A stretch of DNA of 12,581 bases, taken from assembly GCA_025356735.1 (NCBI GenBank), contig JANXRT010000413.1, forward strand, positions 1 through 12,581. The letters run 5' to 3'. This document shows, piece after piece, positions 1-6,360 of the stretch (position 1 is its first letter; each line of letters begins with the position of its first letter). The notes under the pieces were generated by a model, which worked only from the letters and a program-made list of their open reading frames with translations, made no database searches and was not told the DNA's origin. Position numbers and translations under genes: made by a program. The stretch comes from Acetobacteraceae bacterium. GTDB lineage: Bacteria; Pseudomonadota; Alphaproteobacteria; Acetobacterales; Acetobacteraceae.

Positions 1-9
1 ATTGGCGCT

Positions 10-39
10 TTGAGACCGTCTGGTTAGATCGCTGAGAAT
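10..39 (+). promoter_or_regulatory. Weak candidate sigma-70-type promoter for nasT
   Basis: TTGAGA at 10-15 matches the -35 consensus at five of six positions. GAGAAT at 34-39 matches the -10 consensus at four of six, with an 18-base spacer. It lies upstream of nasT in an AT-richer stretch than the rest of the window. In a GC-rich genome the match could be chance. Apart from this and a small CTAATTAG palindrome at 84-91, I see nothing supportable in positions 1-197. The regulator nasT needs some promoter here, because the sigma-54 promoter lies downstream of it. Confidence 0.25.
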
Positions 40-197
40 TACCGAACCCGCCTAGAAATCAGCCAGACCTTGGATATTTTTGCCTAATTAGCGTTCATTG
101 GTCGCCAGATTTGCCGTTGTTTTCGGCGATACCGACTTTTGCCTTCACAGTAATCATGTTGCGCTGCATCATGGCCGTGAAAGACATCGGTGGATCG

Positions 198-788
198 ATG
201 GCGAAGGCGGCCTTGCGCATATTCCTTTTGGACGACAAATCCGACCGGGCGGCGGCGGTAAGCGCCGGCCTGGTCGACGCCGGATGCGTGATCGTCGGCG
301 TTGCCACGAGTTCCGCCGACCTCGTGCAACAGGTTCGCCAATCCAGCGCCGACGTGGTCGTCTGCGACCTAGACAATCCATCTCGCGACACGATCGAGAG
401 CATGCAGGCGCTGAACCGCGACGAGCCGCGTCCGGTGGTGATGTTCGTCGACCGGTCCGACCCGGAAAGCATCACGGCAGCCATGAACGCCGGTGTCGCC
501 GCCTACGTCATCGAGGGCATGGTGCCGAGCCGGGTCAAGGCAGTGATCGACGTGGCGATCGCTCGGTTCCAGGCGCATCAGGCGCTCAAAGCGGAGTTGC
601 ACGAGGTCCGCTCCGCGCTCGCCGAGCGCAAGCTGGTGGAGCGTGCCAAGGGCATCTTGATGCAGTCGCGCCGGTTGTCGGAGGAGCAGGCTTTCGCGAC
701 GTTGCGCCGGCTCGCCATGGACCAGGGCAAGCGGCTGTCCGACGTCGCCGCCAGCGTCATCACCCTGTCGAAAATGCTTCAAGATTAG
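198..788 (+). CDS. nasT: NasT: receiver-ANTAR antiterminator for nitrate assimilation genes
   Basis: A 196-residue response-regulator-like protein that binds leader RNA of nitrate assimilation transcripts and lets expression proceed. Residues 5-125 form a receiver domain with the acidic pair D12-D13 and an aspartate at the phosphorylation position (D57, in VVVCDLDNPSRD, typical of NasT). The usual lysine late in the receiver is missing (AYVIEG at 102-107). This fits a protein controlled by binding to NasS rather than by a histidine kinase. Residues 130-193 form the coiled stem and ANTAR domain (RAKGILMQSRRLSEEQAF and LRRLAM), the RNA-binding part. Start choice: ATG at 198 has GGTGG at 189-193 and gives the family's usual length. 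ATG at 171 or 111 would add 9 or 29 residues before the domain with no good Shine-Dalgarno. It stands alone upstream of the sigma-54 promoter and is probably transcribed separately from nasS. Confidence 0.93.
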   Translation: MAKAALRIFLLDDKSDRAAAVSAGLVDAGCVIVGVATSSADLVQQVRQSSADVVVCDLDNPSRDTIESMQALNRDEPRPVVMFVDRSDPESITAAMNAGVAAYVIEGMVPSRVKAVIDVAIARFQAHQALKAELHEVRSALAERKLVERAKGILMQSRRLSEEQAFATLRRLAMDQGKRLSDVAASVITLSKMLQD

Positions 789-837
789 GAGGCAGTAGCC
801 CCCTTACTTCGGAAGCGGTCCCGGGCGCTACCCAGGC

Positions 838-857
838 GGGGTTTGGAGCAGAGCCCC
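838..857 (+). terminator. Hairpin after nasT, possible weak terminator
   Basis: Arms 838-844 and 851-857 pair over seven positions (four G-C pairs, then two G-U and one A-U) around the six-base loop GGAGCA. It lies 50 bases after the nasT stop and just before the sigma-54 promoter, a natural place to end the nasT transcript. The bases after it (ATGTTCCCTTT) are pyrimidine-rich but not a clean U tract, so termination is uncertain. Confidence 0.3.
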
Positions 858-867
858 ATGTTCCCTT

Positions 868-883
868 TGGCACGACGTTTGCT
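868..883 (+). promoter_or_regulatory. Sigma-54 (RpoN) promoter of the nas operon
   Basis: TGGCAC at 868-873, five bases, then TTGCT at 879-883. The invariant GG (869-870) and GC (881-882) are separated by exactly ten bases, and the surrounding bases match the -24/-12 consensus almost completely. Counting C882 as -12 puts transcription start at about 894. RpoN promoters of nitrogen-assimilation genes are normally fired by NtrC under nitrogen limitation. I looked for a paired GCAC/GTGC NtrC site upstream, within the end of nasT and the gap, and found none that convinces. Confidence 0.88.
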
Positions 884-894
884 TAATCTTCCAC

Positions 895-936
895 GCTCCA
901 TAGCGGAGCCGATGCGGTGATCAATGGCGATCCCGC
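895..936 (+). ncRNA. Candidate ANTAR (NasT) target leader: two tandem hairpins
   Basis: Two small hairpins start one base after the predicted sigma-54 start site, four bases apart. The second is clear. Arms 914-917 plus 919-922 pair with 929-932 plus 933-936 (eight pairs, U918 bulged) and close the hexaloop AAUGGC (923-928), with A in position 1 and G in position 4, the published signature of ANTAR target loops. The first has arms 895-899 and 905-909, all Watson-Crick, around AUAGC. If C898 or C899 bulges, its loop becomes AUAGCG, again with A1 and G4. The pair lies directly upstream of a nas operon whose regulator NasT is encoded next door. Function is inferred from known NasT/NasR leaders. 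The first hairpin is the weaker fit, because its most stable form has a five-base loop. Confidence 0.65.
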
Positions 937-981
937 TTTCGACCCCAATCCCTCGCGGTCCAATGACGGTCCGCGCGCCAG

Positions 982-1005
982 GCTCCGGAATTTCCCGGAA
1001 GGAGC
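982..1005 (+). promoter_or_regulatory. Hairpin covering the nasS Shine-Dalgarno
   Basis: GCTCC at 982-986 can pair with GGAGC at 1001-1005, which contains most of the nasS ribosome binding site AAGGAG (999-1004, ten bases before the ATG at 1015). A competing inner pairing, CCGG 985-988 with CCGG 995-998, also exists. An outer self-complementary GCGCGC pair (973-978 with 1004-1009) could replace or compete with the outer arm. There is no U tract, so this does not look like an intrinsic terminator. It may limit translation of nasS and, through coupling, the genes after it. This is inference from base pairing only. Confidence 0.35.
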
Positions 1006-1014
1006 GCGCCGCCG

Positions 1015-2208
1015 ATGCAAGACCTCAGCCCGCGCCTCTCTGAGCCGGCAACCCGGCCCGGTTCAACAACGCGCAAGACCGTCCCCGCGGAGACCCTGAA
1101 CATCGGCTACGTGCCGCTGACCGATGCCGCGCCGCTGCTGGTCGCCAGCCGCATGGGCTTCTTCCACGATCGCGGCCTTGTCGTGCGGCTCACCCAGGCA
1201 CCATCCTGGGCCTCGCTGCGCGACCGTGTCGCCTTCGGCCTGCTCGACGGCGCACAGATGCTGTCGCCGATGCCGATCGCCGCCACGCTCGGCCTGGGCG
1301 GCGTGCAGACCGACCTCGTGGTCGCCGCGACACTCGGGCGCAACGGCAACACCATCACCATCGGCGAATCTCTCGCGCATGAGATCGAGGCCGTGTCCGA
1401 AAACCCGATCGCCTTAGGCAACCTAGCGGCCAACCTGGCAATCAACCTGGCGGCCGGGCTGCGTGCCGCGCTCGTCGCCCGGCGCGCCACCGGCCGACCG
1501 ATGCCCGTGTTCGCGGTGGTGTTCGCCTTCTCCTCGCACAACTACCTGCTGCGGCACTGGCTCGCTGCCGCCGGTATCGATCCGGAACGCGACATCCGCC
1601 TGGTCGTGGTACCGCCGCCGGAAGTCGCCGACGCGCTTGCCCAGGGCCGCATCGACGGCTTCTGCGCCGGCGAGCCGTGGGGCTCGCGCGCCGTCGATCT
1701 GCGGGTCGGGCGGATCGTGCTCGCCACCGGCGACATCTGGCCGAACCACCCGGAGAAAATCCTGGCCTTCACCTCCGCCCTCGCCGCGCGCGATCCGGGG
1801 CGCGTCGCCGCCTGCACCGCCGCCGTTCTGGACGCCTGCAGGTGGCTTGACGACCCGGCGAACCGGGCCGATGCGGCGCGCATCGTGGCCGACGCCCTGC
1901 CCTCGGTGCCGCGCGAGATCATCGCGCTGGCGCTAGACGGTAAATACCGCCCGGTTGCCGACGCTGATCCGATCGCCGCGCCGAACCTGCTGTTCCACCG
2001 CGACGGAGCCAGCTACCCGTTTCCCTCCCATGGCGCCTGGTGGCTAAGCCAGATGCGGGAATGGCGGCACCTTCCGTCCGGCACGGATGACGGCGTCGTC
2101 AGCCGCATCTGGCGCCCCGACCTGTGGAACCGCGCCGCCGAACTCACCGGTGACCCGATCCCGACCCACGACATCGCAGCCAGCCAGCCGACAGGCCCCA
2201 AACCATGA
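1015..2208 (+). CDS. nasS: NasS: cytoplasmic nitrate/nitrite sensor, NrtA-like, partner of NasT
   Basis: A 397-residue protein of the NrtA/SsuA-like binding family with no signal peptide: the N-terminus (MQDLSPRLSEPATRPG) has no hydrophobic stretch. It should therefore stay in the cytoplasm, as NasS does. In the known system NasS binds NasT without nitrate or nitrite and releases it when the ligand binds. The fold begins at about residue 28 (LNIGYVPLTDAAPLL). Compared with the exported NrtA encoded next, it keeps the pocket Trp (W65), His (H175) and Lys (K248). It changes Gly78 to Ser67 and Gln130 to Asn112, consistent with a sensing pocket rather than a transport pocket. AAGGAG at 999-1004 supports the ATG at 1015. 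The stop overlaps the nrtA start as ATGA (2205-2208). The alternative, a second transporter binding protein, is unlikely without an export signal and with nasT beside it. Confidence 0.88.
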   Translation: MQDLSPRLSEPATRPGSTTRKTVPAETLNIGYVPLTDAAPLLVASRMGFFHDRGLVVRLTQAPSWASLRDRVAFGLLDGAQMLSPMPIAATLGLGGVQTDLVVAATLGRNGNTITIGESLAHEIEAVSENPIALGNLAANLAINLAAGLRAALVARRATGRPMPVFAVVFAFSSHNYLLRHWLAAAGIDPERDIRLVVVPPPEVADALAQGRIDGFCAGEPWGSRAVDLRVGRIVLATGDIWPNHPEKILAFTSALAARDPGRVAACTAAVLDACRWLDDPANRADAARIVADALPSVPREIIALALDGKYRPVADADPIAAPNLLFHRDGASYPFPSHGAWWLSQMREWRHLPSGTDDGVVSRIWRPDLWNRAAELTGDPIPTHDIAASQPTGPKP

Positions 2209-3470
2209 CACTGACCCGCCGCAACATCCTCAAGACCACCGCCCTGCTGGCCGCCGCGCGCGTCGCCCTGCCAAACGGTGCCTTCGCCGCAAGCGCCGGG
2301 CCGGAGACCACCAAGGCGACGCTAGGCTACATCGCGCTGACCGACAGCGCGCCGTTGATCGTCGCGCGTGAGCGCGGACTTTTCGCCAAGTACGGCGTCG
2401 CCGACGTCGAGGTGCTGAAGCAGGCCTCGTGGGGCGGCACGCGCGACAACCTTGTCCTCGGCGGCGGCTCGGGCGGCATCGACGGCGCCCACATCCTGTC
2501 GCCGCTGCCCTATTTGATGCACACCGGGAAGGTGACGCAGAACAGCCAGCCGGTGCCGATGAGCATCCTGGCGCGACTCAACGTCAACGGCCAGGCGATC
2601 AGCGTGTCCAAGGCGCTGCAGCCGCGCGGCGCCACGCTGGACGCGGCGCCACTGAAGGCCGCCTTCGCAGCCAAGGCGGAGAACAAGGTCGCGGTGACCT
2701 TCCGCGGCGGCACCCACGATCTATGGCTGCGCTACTGGCTCGCCGCCGGCGGCATCGATCCCGACCACGACGTGCAGACCATCGTCGTGCCGCCGCCGCA
2801 GATGGTCGCCAACATGAAGGTCGGCACCATGGACGCGTTCTGCGTCGGCGAGCCATGGAACGACCAGCTCGTGCACCAGGGCCTCGGCTACACCGCCTGC
2901 GTCACCGGCGAGATCTGGCGCGACCATCCGGAGAAGGCGCTCGGCATGCGCGCCGACTGGGTGGCGAAGAACCCGCGCGCCGCCGAGGCGATCACCGCCG
3001 CGGTGATCGAGGCGCAGATGTGGTGCGACGCCGACGCCAACAAGGAGGAGATGGCGGCGATCCTCGGCAAGCGCGCCTGGTTCAACGTGCCCCCGGCCGA
3101 CATAGCGCCGCGCGCCGCCGGCGACATCGATTTCGGCAACGGCCGCAAGCTCACCCACTCCGACCTCAGGATGAAGTTCTTCGCCGACCACGCCTCGTAT
3201 CCCTTCCAGTCGCATGACCTGTGGTTCCTGACCGAGGACATCCGCTGGGGCGTCCTGCCGACCGAGACCGACACCGCGGCGCTGGTAGCCGCGGTCAACC
3301 GCGAGGATATCTGGCGCAGCGCGGCGAAGCTCGCCGACGTGAAGCCGGCCGACATGCCAGCGGGCAAGTCGCGTGGCCCGGAAAAATTCTTCGATGGTCA
3401 CATCTTCGACCCGGAGCACCCGCAAACCTATCTGGCCAGCCTCGCCATCAAGAAACTGTCCGCCGCATGA
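2205..3470 (+). CDS. nrtA: NrtA: Tat-exported nitrate/nitrite-binding protein of the ABC importer
   Basis: A 421-residue periplasmic substrate-binding protein of the NrtA/CmpA family that delivers nitrate (or nitrite) to NrtB. The N-terminus carries a twin-arginine signal: TRRNILK at 4-10, a hydrophobic stretch at 11-22, and AFA at 26-28 just before the mature part, so cleavage is likely near residue 28. The mature domain starts at about residue 37 with LGYIALTDSAPL. Aligned by eye to the cyanobacterial family, the expected ligand contacts are W76-G77-G78, Q130, H171 and K244 (in HPEKALGM). No lipobox cysteine is seen, so it should be soluble in the periplasm rather than lipid-anchored. It overlaps nasS and nrtB by four bases each (ATGA), implying translational coupling. 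The family also contains bicarbonate and other anion binders, but the neighbours settle on nitrate/nitrite. Confidence 0.93.
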   Translation: MTLTRRNILKTTALLAAARVALPNGAFAASAGPETTKATLGYIALTDSAPLIVARERGLFAKYGVADVEVLKQASWGGTRDNLVLGGGSGGIDGAHILSPLPYLMHTGKVTQNSQPVPMSILARLNVNGQAISVSKALQPRGATLDAAPLKAAFAAKAENKVAVTFRGGTHDLWLRYWLAAGGIDPDHDVQTIVVPPPQMVANMKVGTMDAFCVGEPWNDQLVHQGLGYTACVTGEIWRDHPEKALGMRADWVAKNPRAAEAITAAVIEAQMWCDADANKEEMAAILGKRAWFNVPPADIAPRAAGDIDFGNGRKLTHSDLRMKFFADHASYPFQSHDLWFLTEDIRWGVLPTETDTAALVAAVNREDIWRSAAKLADVKPADMPAGKSRGPEKFFDGHIFDPEHPQTYLASLAIKKLSAA

Positions 3471-4360
3471 GGGGCACACCGACGAGCACCGTTTTCAGCC
3501 AGGCGACGGCGACGCCGGTCGCCCCTTCCGGCCTCGTTGCCGCACGGCTGCGGTCCGCATCGCTCGCGGCCTTGCGCCGGCTGCGCCATGAGGCGCTGCA
3601 GGCCGTGCCGTTGATCGTGATGCTGGCAATCCTGCTCGGCGTCTGGCAGATCGCGACGCACGGGCCCGGTGCCACCCTGCCCTCGCCCGTCAAGATCTGG
3701 GCGCAGAGCCACGACCTGATCCTGCACCCGTTCTACGACCATGGCGGCCTCGACAAGGGGCTCGGCTGGCATCTGTTCGCAAGCCTGCAGCGCGTCTTCG
3801 TCGGCTTCGCGCTGGCCGGGTCGGTCGGCGTGGCGCTCGGCATGCTGGTCGGCACCAGCAACATCGCCATGCGCGGGCTCGATCCGATTTTCCAGGTGCT
3901 GCGCACCGTCCCGCCGCTGGCCTGGCTGCCGTTGTCGCTGGCGGCGTTCCGCGACGCGCAACCCAGCGCCATCTTCGTCATCTTCATCACCGCGATCTGG
4001 CCGGTGATCATCAACACCGCGGTCGGCGTGCGCAACGTTCCGCAAGACTACCGCAACGTCGCGCTGGTCATCCGGCTGCGGGGCCCGAAGTTCTTCACCA
4101 AGATCGTGCTGCCTTCCGCCGCGCCGTACATCTTCACCGGGCTGCGCATCGGCATCGGGCTGTCCTGGCTCGCCATCGTCGCGGCCGAAATGCTCATCGG
4201 CGGCGTCGGCATCGGCTTCTTCATCTGGGACGCGTGGAACAGCTCCAACATATCCGACATCATCGTCGCGCTCATTTATGTCGGGCTGGTCGGCTTCGTG
4301 CTCGACCGCATCGTGGCCTTCGCCGGCCGGCTGGCGACGCGCGGCGTCCAGGCATCGTAG
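3467..4360 (+). CDS. nrtB: NrtB: nitrate ABC transporter permease
   Basis: A 297-residue inner-membrane permease of the SsuC/NrtB type, forming the channel of the nitrate importer. Hydrophobic segments lie near residues 47-63, 109-128, 143-160, 167-187, 222-245 and 263-283, six in all as expected. The cytoplasmic coupling loop that docks on the ATPase spans about 199-216 and ends in the family's KIVLP (EAA-type loop), followed by the typical YIFTGLRIGIGLSWLAIVAAE. The first 45 residues are a cationic, low-complexity cytoplasmic tail. The ATG at 3467 overlaps the nrtA stop (ATGA), and there is no separate Shine-Dalgarno, so translation probably depends on nrtA. The reading frame stays open upstream to 3221 inside nrtA, but that extension has no membrane protein character and is not used. 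Confidence 0.93.
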   Translation: MRGTPTSTVFSQATATPVAPSGLVAARLRSASLAALRRLRHEALQAVPLIVMLAILLGVWQIATHGPGATLPSPVKIWAQSHDLILHPFYDHGGLDKGLGWHLFASLQRVFVGFALAGSVGVALGMLVGTSNIAMRGLDPIFQVLRTVPPLAWLPLSLAAFRDAQPSAIFVIFITAIWPVIINTAVGVRNVPQDYRNVALVIRLRGPKFFTKIVLPSAAPYIFTGLRIGIGLSWLAIVAAEMLIGGVGIGFFIWDAWNSSNISDIIVALIYVGLVGFVLDRIVAFAGRLATRGVQAS

Positions 4361-4372
4361 GAGCCTCGAAAC

Positions 4373-5161
4373 ATGGCATTCCTTCAGATATCCGACATCG
4401 GCATTCGCTTTGCCGCCAACGCGCCGGCAGTGCTCGTCAACGTCAGCCTGCCAATCGAGCGTGGCGACTACGTCTCGATCATCGGCCATTCCGGTTGCGG
4501 CAAATCGACCTTGCTCAACATCGTCGCCGGGCTGCTGCGCGCCACCGATGGCGGGGTCATCCTGGATGGCCGAGAGGTCAACAGCCCCGGCCCTGACCGC
4601 GCCGTGGTATTCCAGAACCACTCGTTGCTGCCGTGGCTGACCTGCCGCGAGAATATCTCGCTGGCCGTCGATCAGGTGCTCTCCGGCACCAAGTCACGCC
4701 GGCAGCGCGCCGCCTGGGTCGATGAGAACCTTGAGCTGGTGCGCATGATGCCGCACGCCGACAAGCGCCCGAACGAGATCAGCGGCGGCATGAAGCAGCG
4801 CATCGGCATCGCCCGCGCGCTCGCCATGCAGCCCAAGGTGCTGCTGCTCGACGAGCCGTTCGGGGCGCTCGATGCCCTCACCCGCGCCCACCTCCAGGAC
4901 CAGGTGATGGACATCCACCGCCGCCTCGGCACCACGGTGATGATGATCACCCACGACGTCGACGAGGCGGTGCTGCTGTCGGACCGCATCGTGATGCTGA
5001 CCAACGGCCCGGAGTCCACGATCGGCGAGATACTGACCGTCGATTTGCCGCGCCCGCGCGACCGCCTGGCGCTGGCGCAGGACCCGCGCTTCCTCGCTGC
5101 CCGCGCGGCGGTGATGCGGTTCCTGTATGCCCGCCACCGCAACCCGGCCGAGGCCGCCTGA
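4373..5161 (+). CDS. nrtD: NrtD-type ATP-binding subunit of the nitrate ABC transporter
   Basis: A 262-residue ABC ATPase that powers NrtB. All nucleotide-binding motifs are intact: Walker A GHSGCGKST at 38-46, Q-loop Q81 (VVFQNHSLLPWLT), signature ISGGM at 136-140 followed by KQRIGIARAL, Walker B VLLLDE at 156-161 with the D-loop GALD, and switch His194 (MMITHDVDEA). It ends soon after the ATPase core, so it is the short single-domain NrtD type and lacks the C-terminal NrtA-like sensor domain of cyanobacterial NrtC. With no second ATPase gene nearby, the transporter is expected to use a homodimer. TAGGAG at 4358-4363, made partly of the nrtB stop codon, is a good Shine-Dalgarno for the ATG at 4373. 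The stop overlaps the next start by one base (TGATG). Confidence 0.93.
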   Translation: MAFLQISDIGIRFAANAPAVLVNVSLPIERGDYVSIIGHSGCGKSTLLNIVAGLLRATDGGVILDGREVNSPGPDRAVVFQNHSLLPWLTCRENISLAVDQVLSGTKSRRQRAAWVDENLELVRMMPHADKRPNEISGGMKQRIGIARALAMQPKVLLLDEPFGALDALTRAHLQDQVMDIHRRLGTTVMMITHDVDEAVLLSDRIVMLTNGPESTIGEILTVDLPRPRDRLALAQDPRFLAARAAVMRFLYARHRNPAEAA

Positions 5162-6360
5162 TGCACCGGATCGTCGTCGTCGGCGCCGGTCCCGCCGGCG
5201 CGCGCTGTGCGGAACGCCTCGCCGGGCGCGGTTTCGCCGTTACCCTGATCGGGGCCGAGCGCGACATGCCCTATGACCGCGTGGCGCTCAGCAAGTTCCT
5301 CGCCGGCGAAATCCTTGAAGCCGATCTGCTGACGCATGAAACCACCTCGCTGAAAGACGCCGGCGTCAGCCATCTCGCCGGCACCCGCGTCGTCGCGATC
5401 GACCGCGAACAGAGCCGGGTGCTGACCGACAACCACGGCGCGATCGGCTACAGCCGGCTGGTGCTGGCGCTCGGCTCCACGCCCGTGCGCCTGCCCTTCC
5501 CGGGTGCCGACCTGCCCGGCGTGGTGATGTACCGCACCCTGGACGACGTCCGCCTGATGATCGAGACGGCCAGAGCCGGCGGTCGCGCCGTGGTCATCGG
5601 CGGCGGCCTGCTTGGCCTGGAAGCCGCCTACGGCCTGGCCAAACGCGGCATGACGGTTTCCGTCCTGCACGCCGTGGACCGGCTGATGGAGCGCCAGCTC
5701 GACCACGCCGCCGCCTGCCTGCTGACGCAAAGGCTGGCACGGCACGGCATCGCCACACACCTGACGGCCAAGACGGAAACAATCGAGGGTGATGCTCATG
5801 TCAACGCCGTGCGCCTGGCCGACGGCACGGTATTGCCCGCCGACCTCGTGGTGATGGCGGTCGGCATCCGCCCCGAAACCGCGCTCGCCAAGGCCGCCGG
5901 GCTCGACGTCAAGCGCGGCGTGCTGGTGGACGATACAATGGCCAGCTCGGACCCGAAGGTCTTTGCCATCGGCGAATGCGCCGAGCATGAGGGCGTGGTC
6001 TGCGGCCTCGTGGCGCCCGCCTATGCCCAGGCCGAAATCGCCGCCTGGTCGATCGCCGGCGCGCTGTTCGGCTACCGGCCTGAAACCGACGCGACGGCGC
6101 TCAAGGTCGCCGGAACCGGCGTCTGGTCGGCCGGCCAGATCGATCTGCCCGACGCCGAAACCATCGTCTACGACGACACCGAGGCCGGCGAGTATCGAAA
6201 GCTGCTGCTGCGCGACGATCGCCTGATCGGCGCCATGCTGTTCGGCGACACCTCCGATGGGCCCTGGTACCAGTCGCTGATCAGCGGCGGCCTGCAGCTG
6301 CGCGCGACACGCGCCGCGCTGCCATTCGGCGCCGCCTTCGCCCTCTCCACTCGGGACTGA
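5161..6360 (+). CDS. NirB-like FAD-dependent NAD(P)H oxidoreductase, likely electron donor in nitrate assimilation
   Basis: A 399-residue flavoprotein of the pyridine nucleotide-disulfide reductase class. The FAD site is GAGPAG at 8-13, the NAD(P)H site GGGLLG at 147-152, and the second FAD motif VFAIGECA at 267-274, whose GEC ending is typical of the N-terminal part of NirB. Unlike NirB it stops after the flavin part: there is no BFD iron-sulfur domain and no siroheme reductase domain. Bradyrhizobium has a comparable stand-alone protein, Flp, proposed to pass electrons from NAD(P)H to the nitrate reductase NasC. By that analogy this protein may reduce the C-terminal [2Fe-2S] domain of NasA here. 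Its start and stop both overlap neighbours (TGATG), placing it firmly in the operon. The partner assignment is inference; NirA is the other candidate. Confidence 0.85.
   Translation: MHRIVVVGAGPAGARCAERLAGRGFAVTLIGAERDMPYDRVALSKFLAGEILEADLLTHETTSLKDAGVSHLAGTRVVAIDREQSRVLTDNHGAIGYSRLVLALGSTPVRLPFPGADLPGVVMYRTLDDVRLMIETARAGGRAVVIGGGLLGLEAAYGLAKRGMTVSVLHAVDRLMERQLDHAAACLLTQRLARHGIATHLTAKTETIEGDAHVNAVRLADGTVLPADLVVMAVGIRPETALAKAAGLDVKRGVLVDDTMASSDPKVFAIGECAEHEGVVCGLVAPAYAQAEIAAWSIAGALFGYRPETDATALKVAGTGVWSAGQIDLPDAETIVYDDTEAGEYRKLLLRDDRLIGAMLFGDTSDGPWYQSLISGGLQLRATRAALPFGAAFALSTRD

Noticed and set aside
72..83. Possible second sigma-54 promoter upstream of nasT (TTGG ... TTGC)
   Set aside because: The GG and GC are only eight bases apart instead of ten, and the flanking bases do not match the consensus.
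838..857. Hairpin with six-base loop GGAGCA as part of the ANTAR leader
   Set aside because: It lies upstream of the predicted transcription start and its loop begins with G rather than A. A role at the end of nasT is more likely.
600..867. NtrC enhancer sites upstream of the sigma-54 promoter
   Set aside because: I searched for paired GCAC/GTGC half-sites and saw only isolated halves with no proper dyad.
3221..3466. N-terminal extension of the nrtB reading frame
   Set aside because: It lies wholly within nrtA, reads as Arg/Gly-rich shadow sequence, and the ATG at 3467 in the ATGA overlap gives a normal permease.
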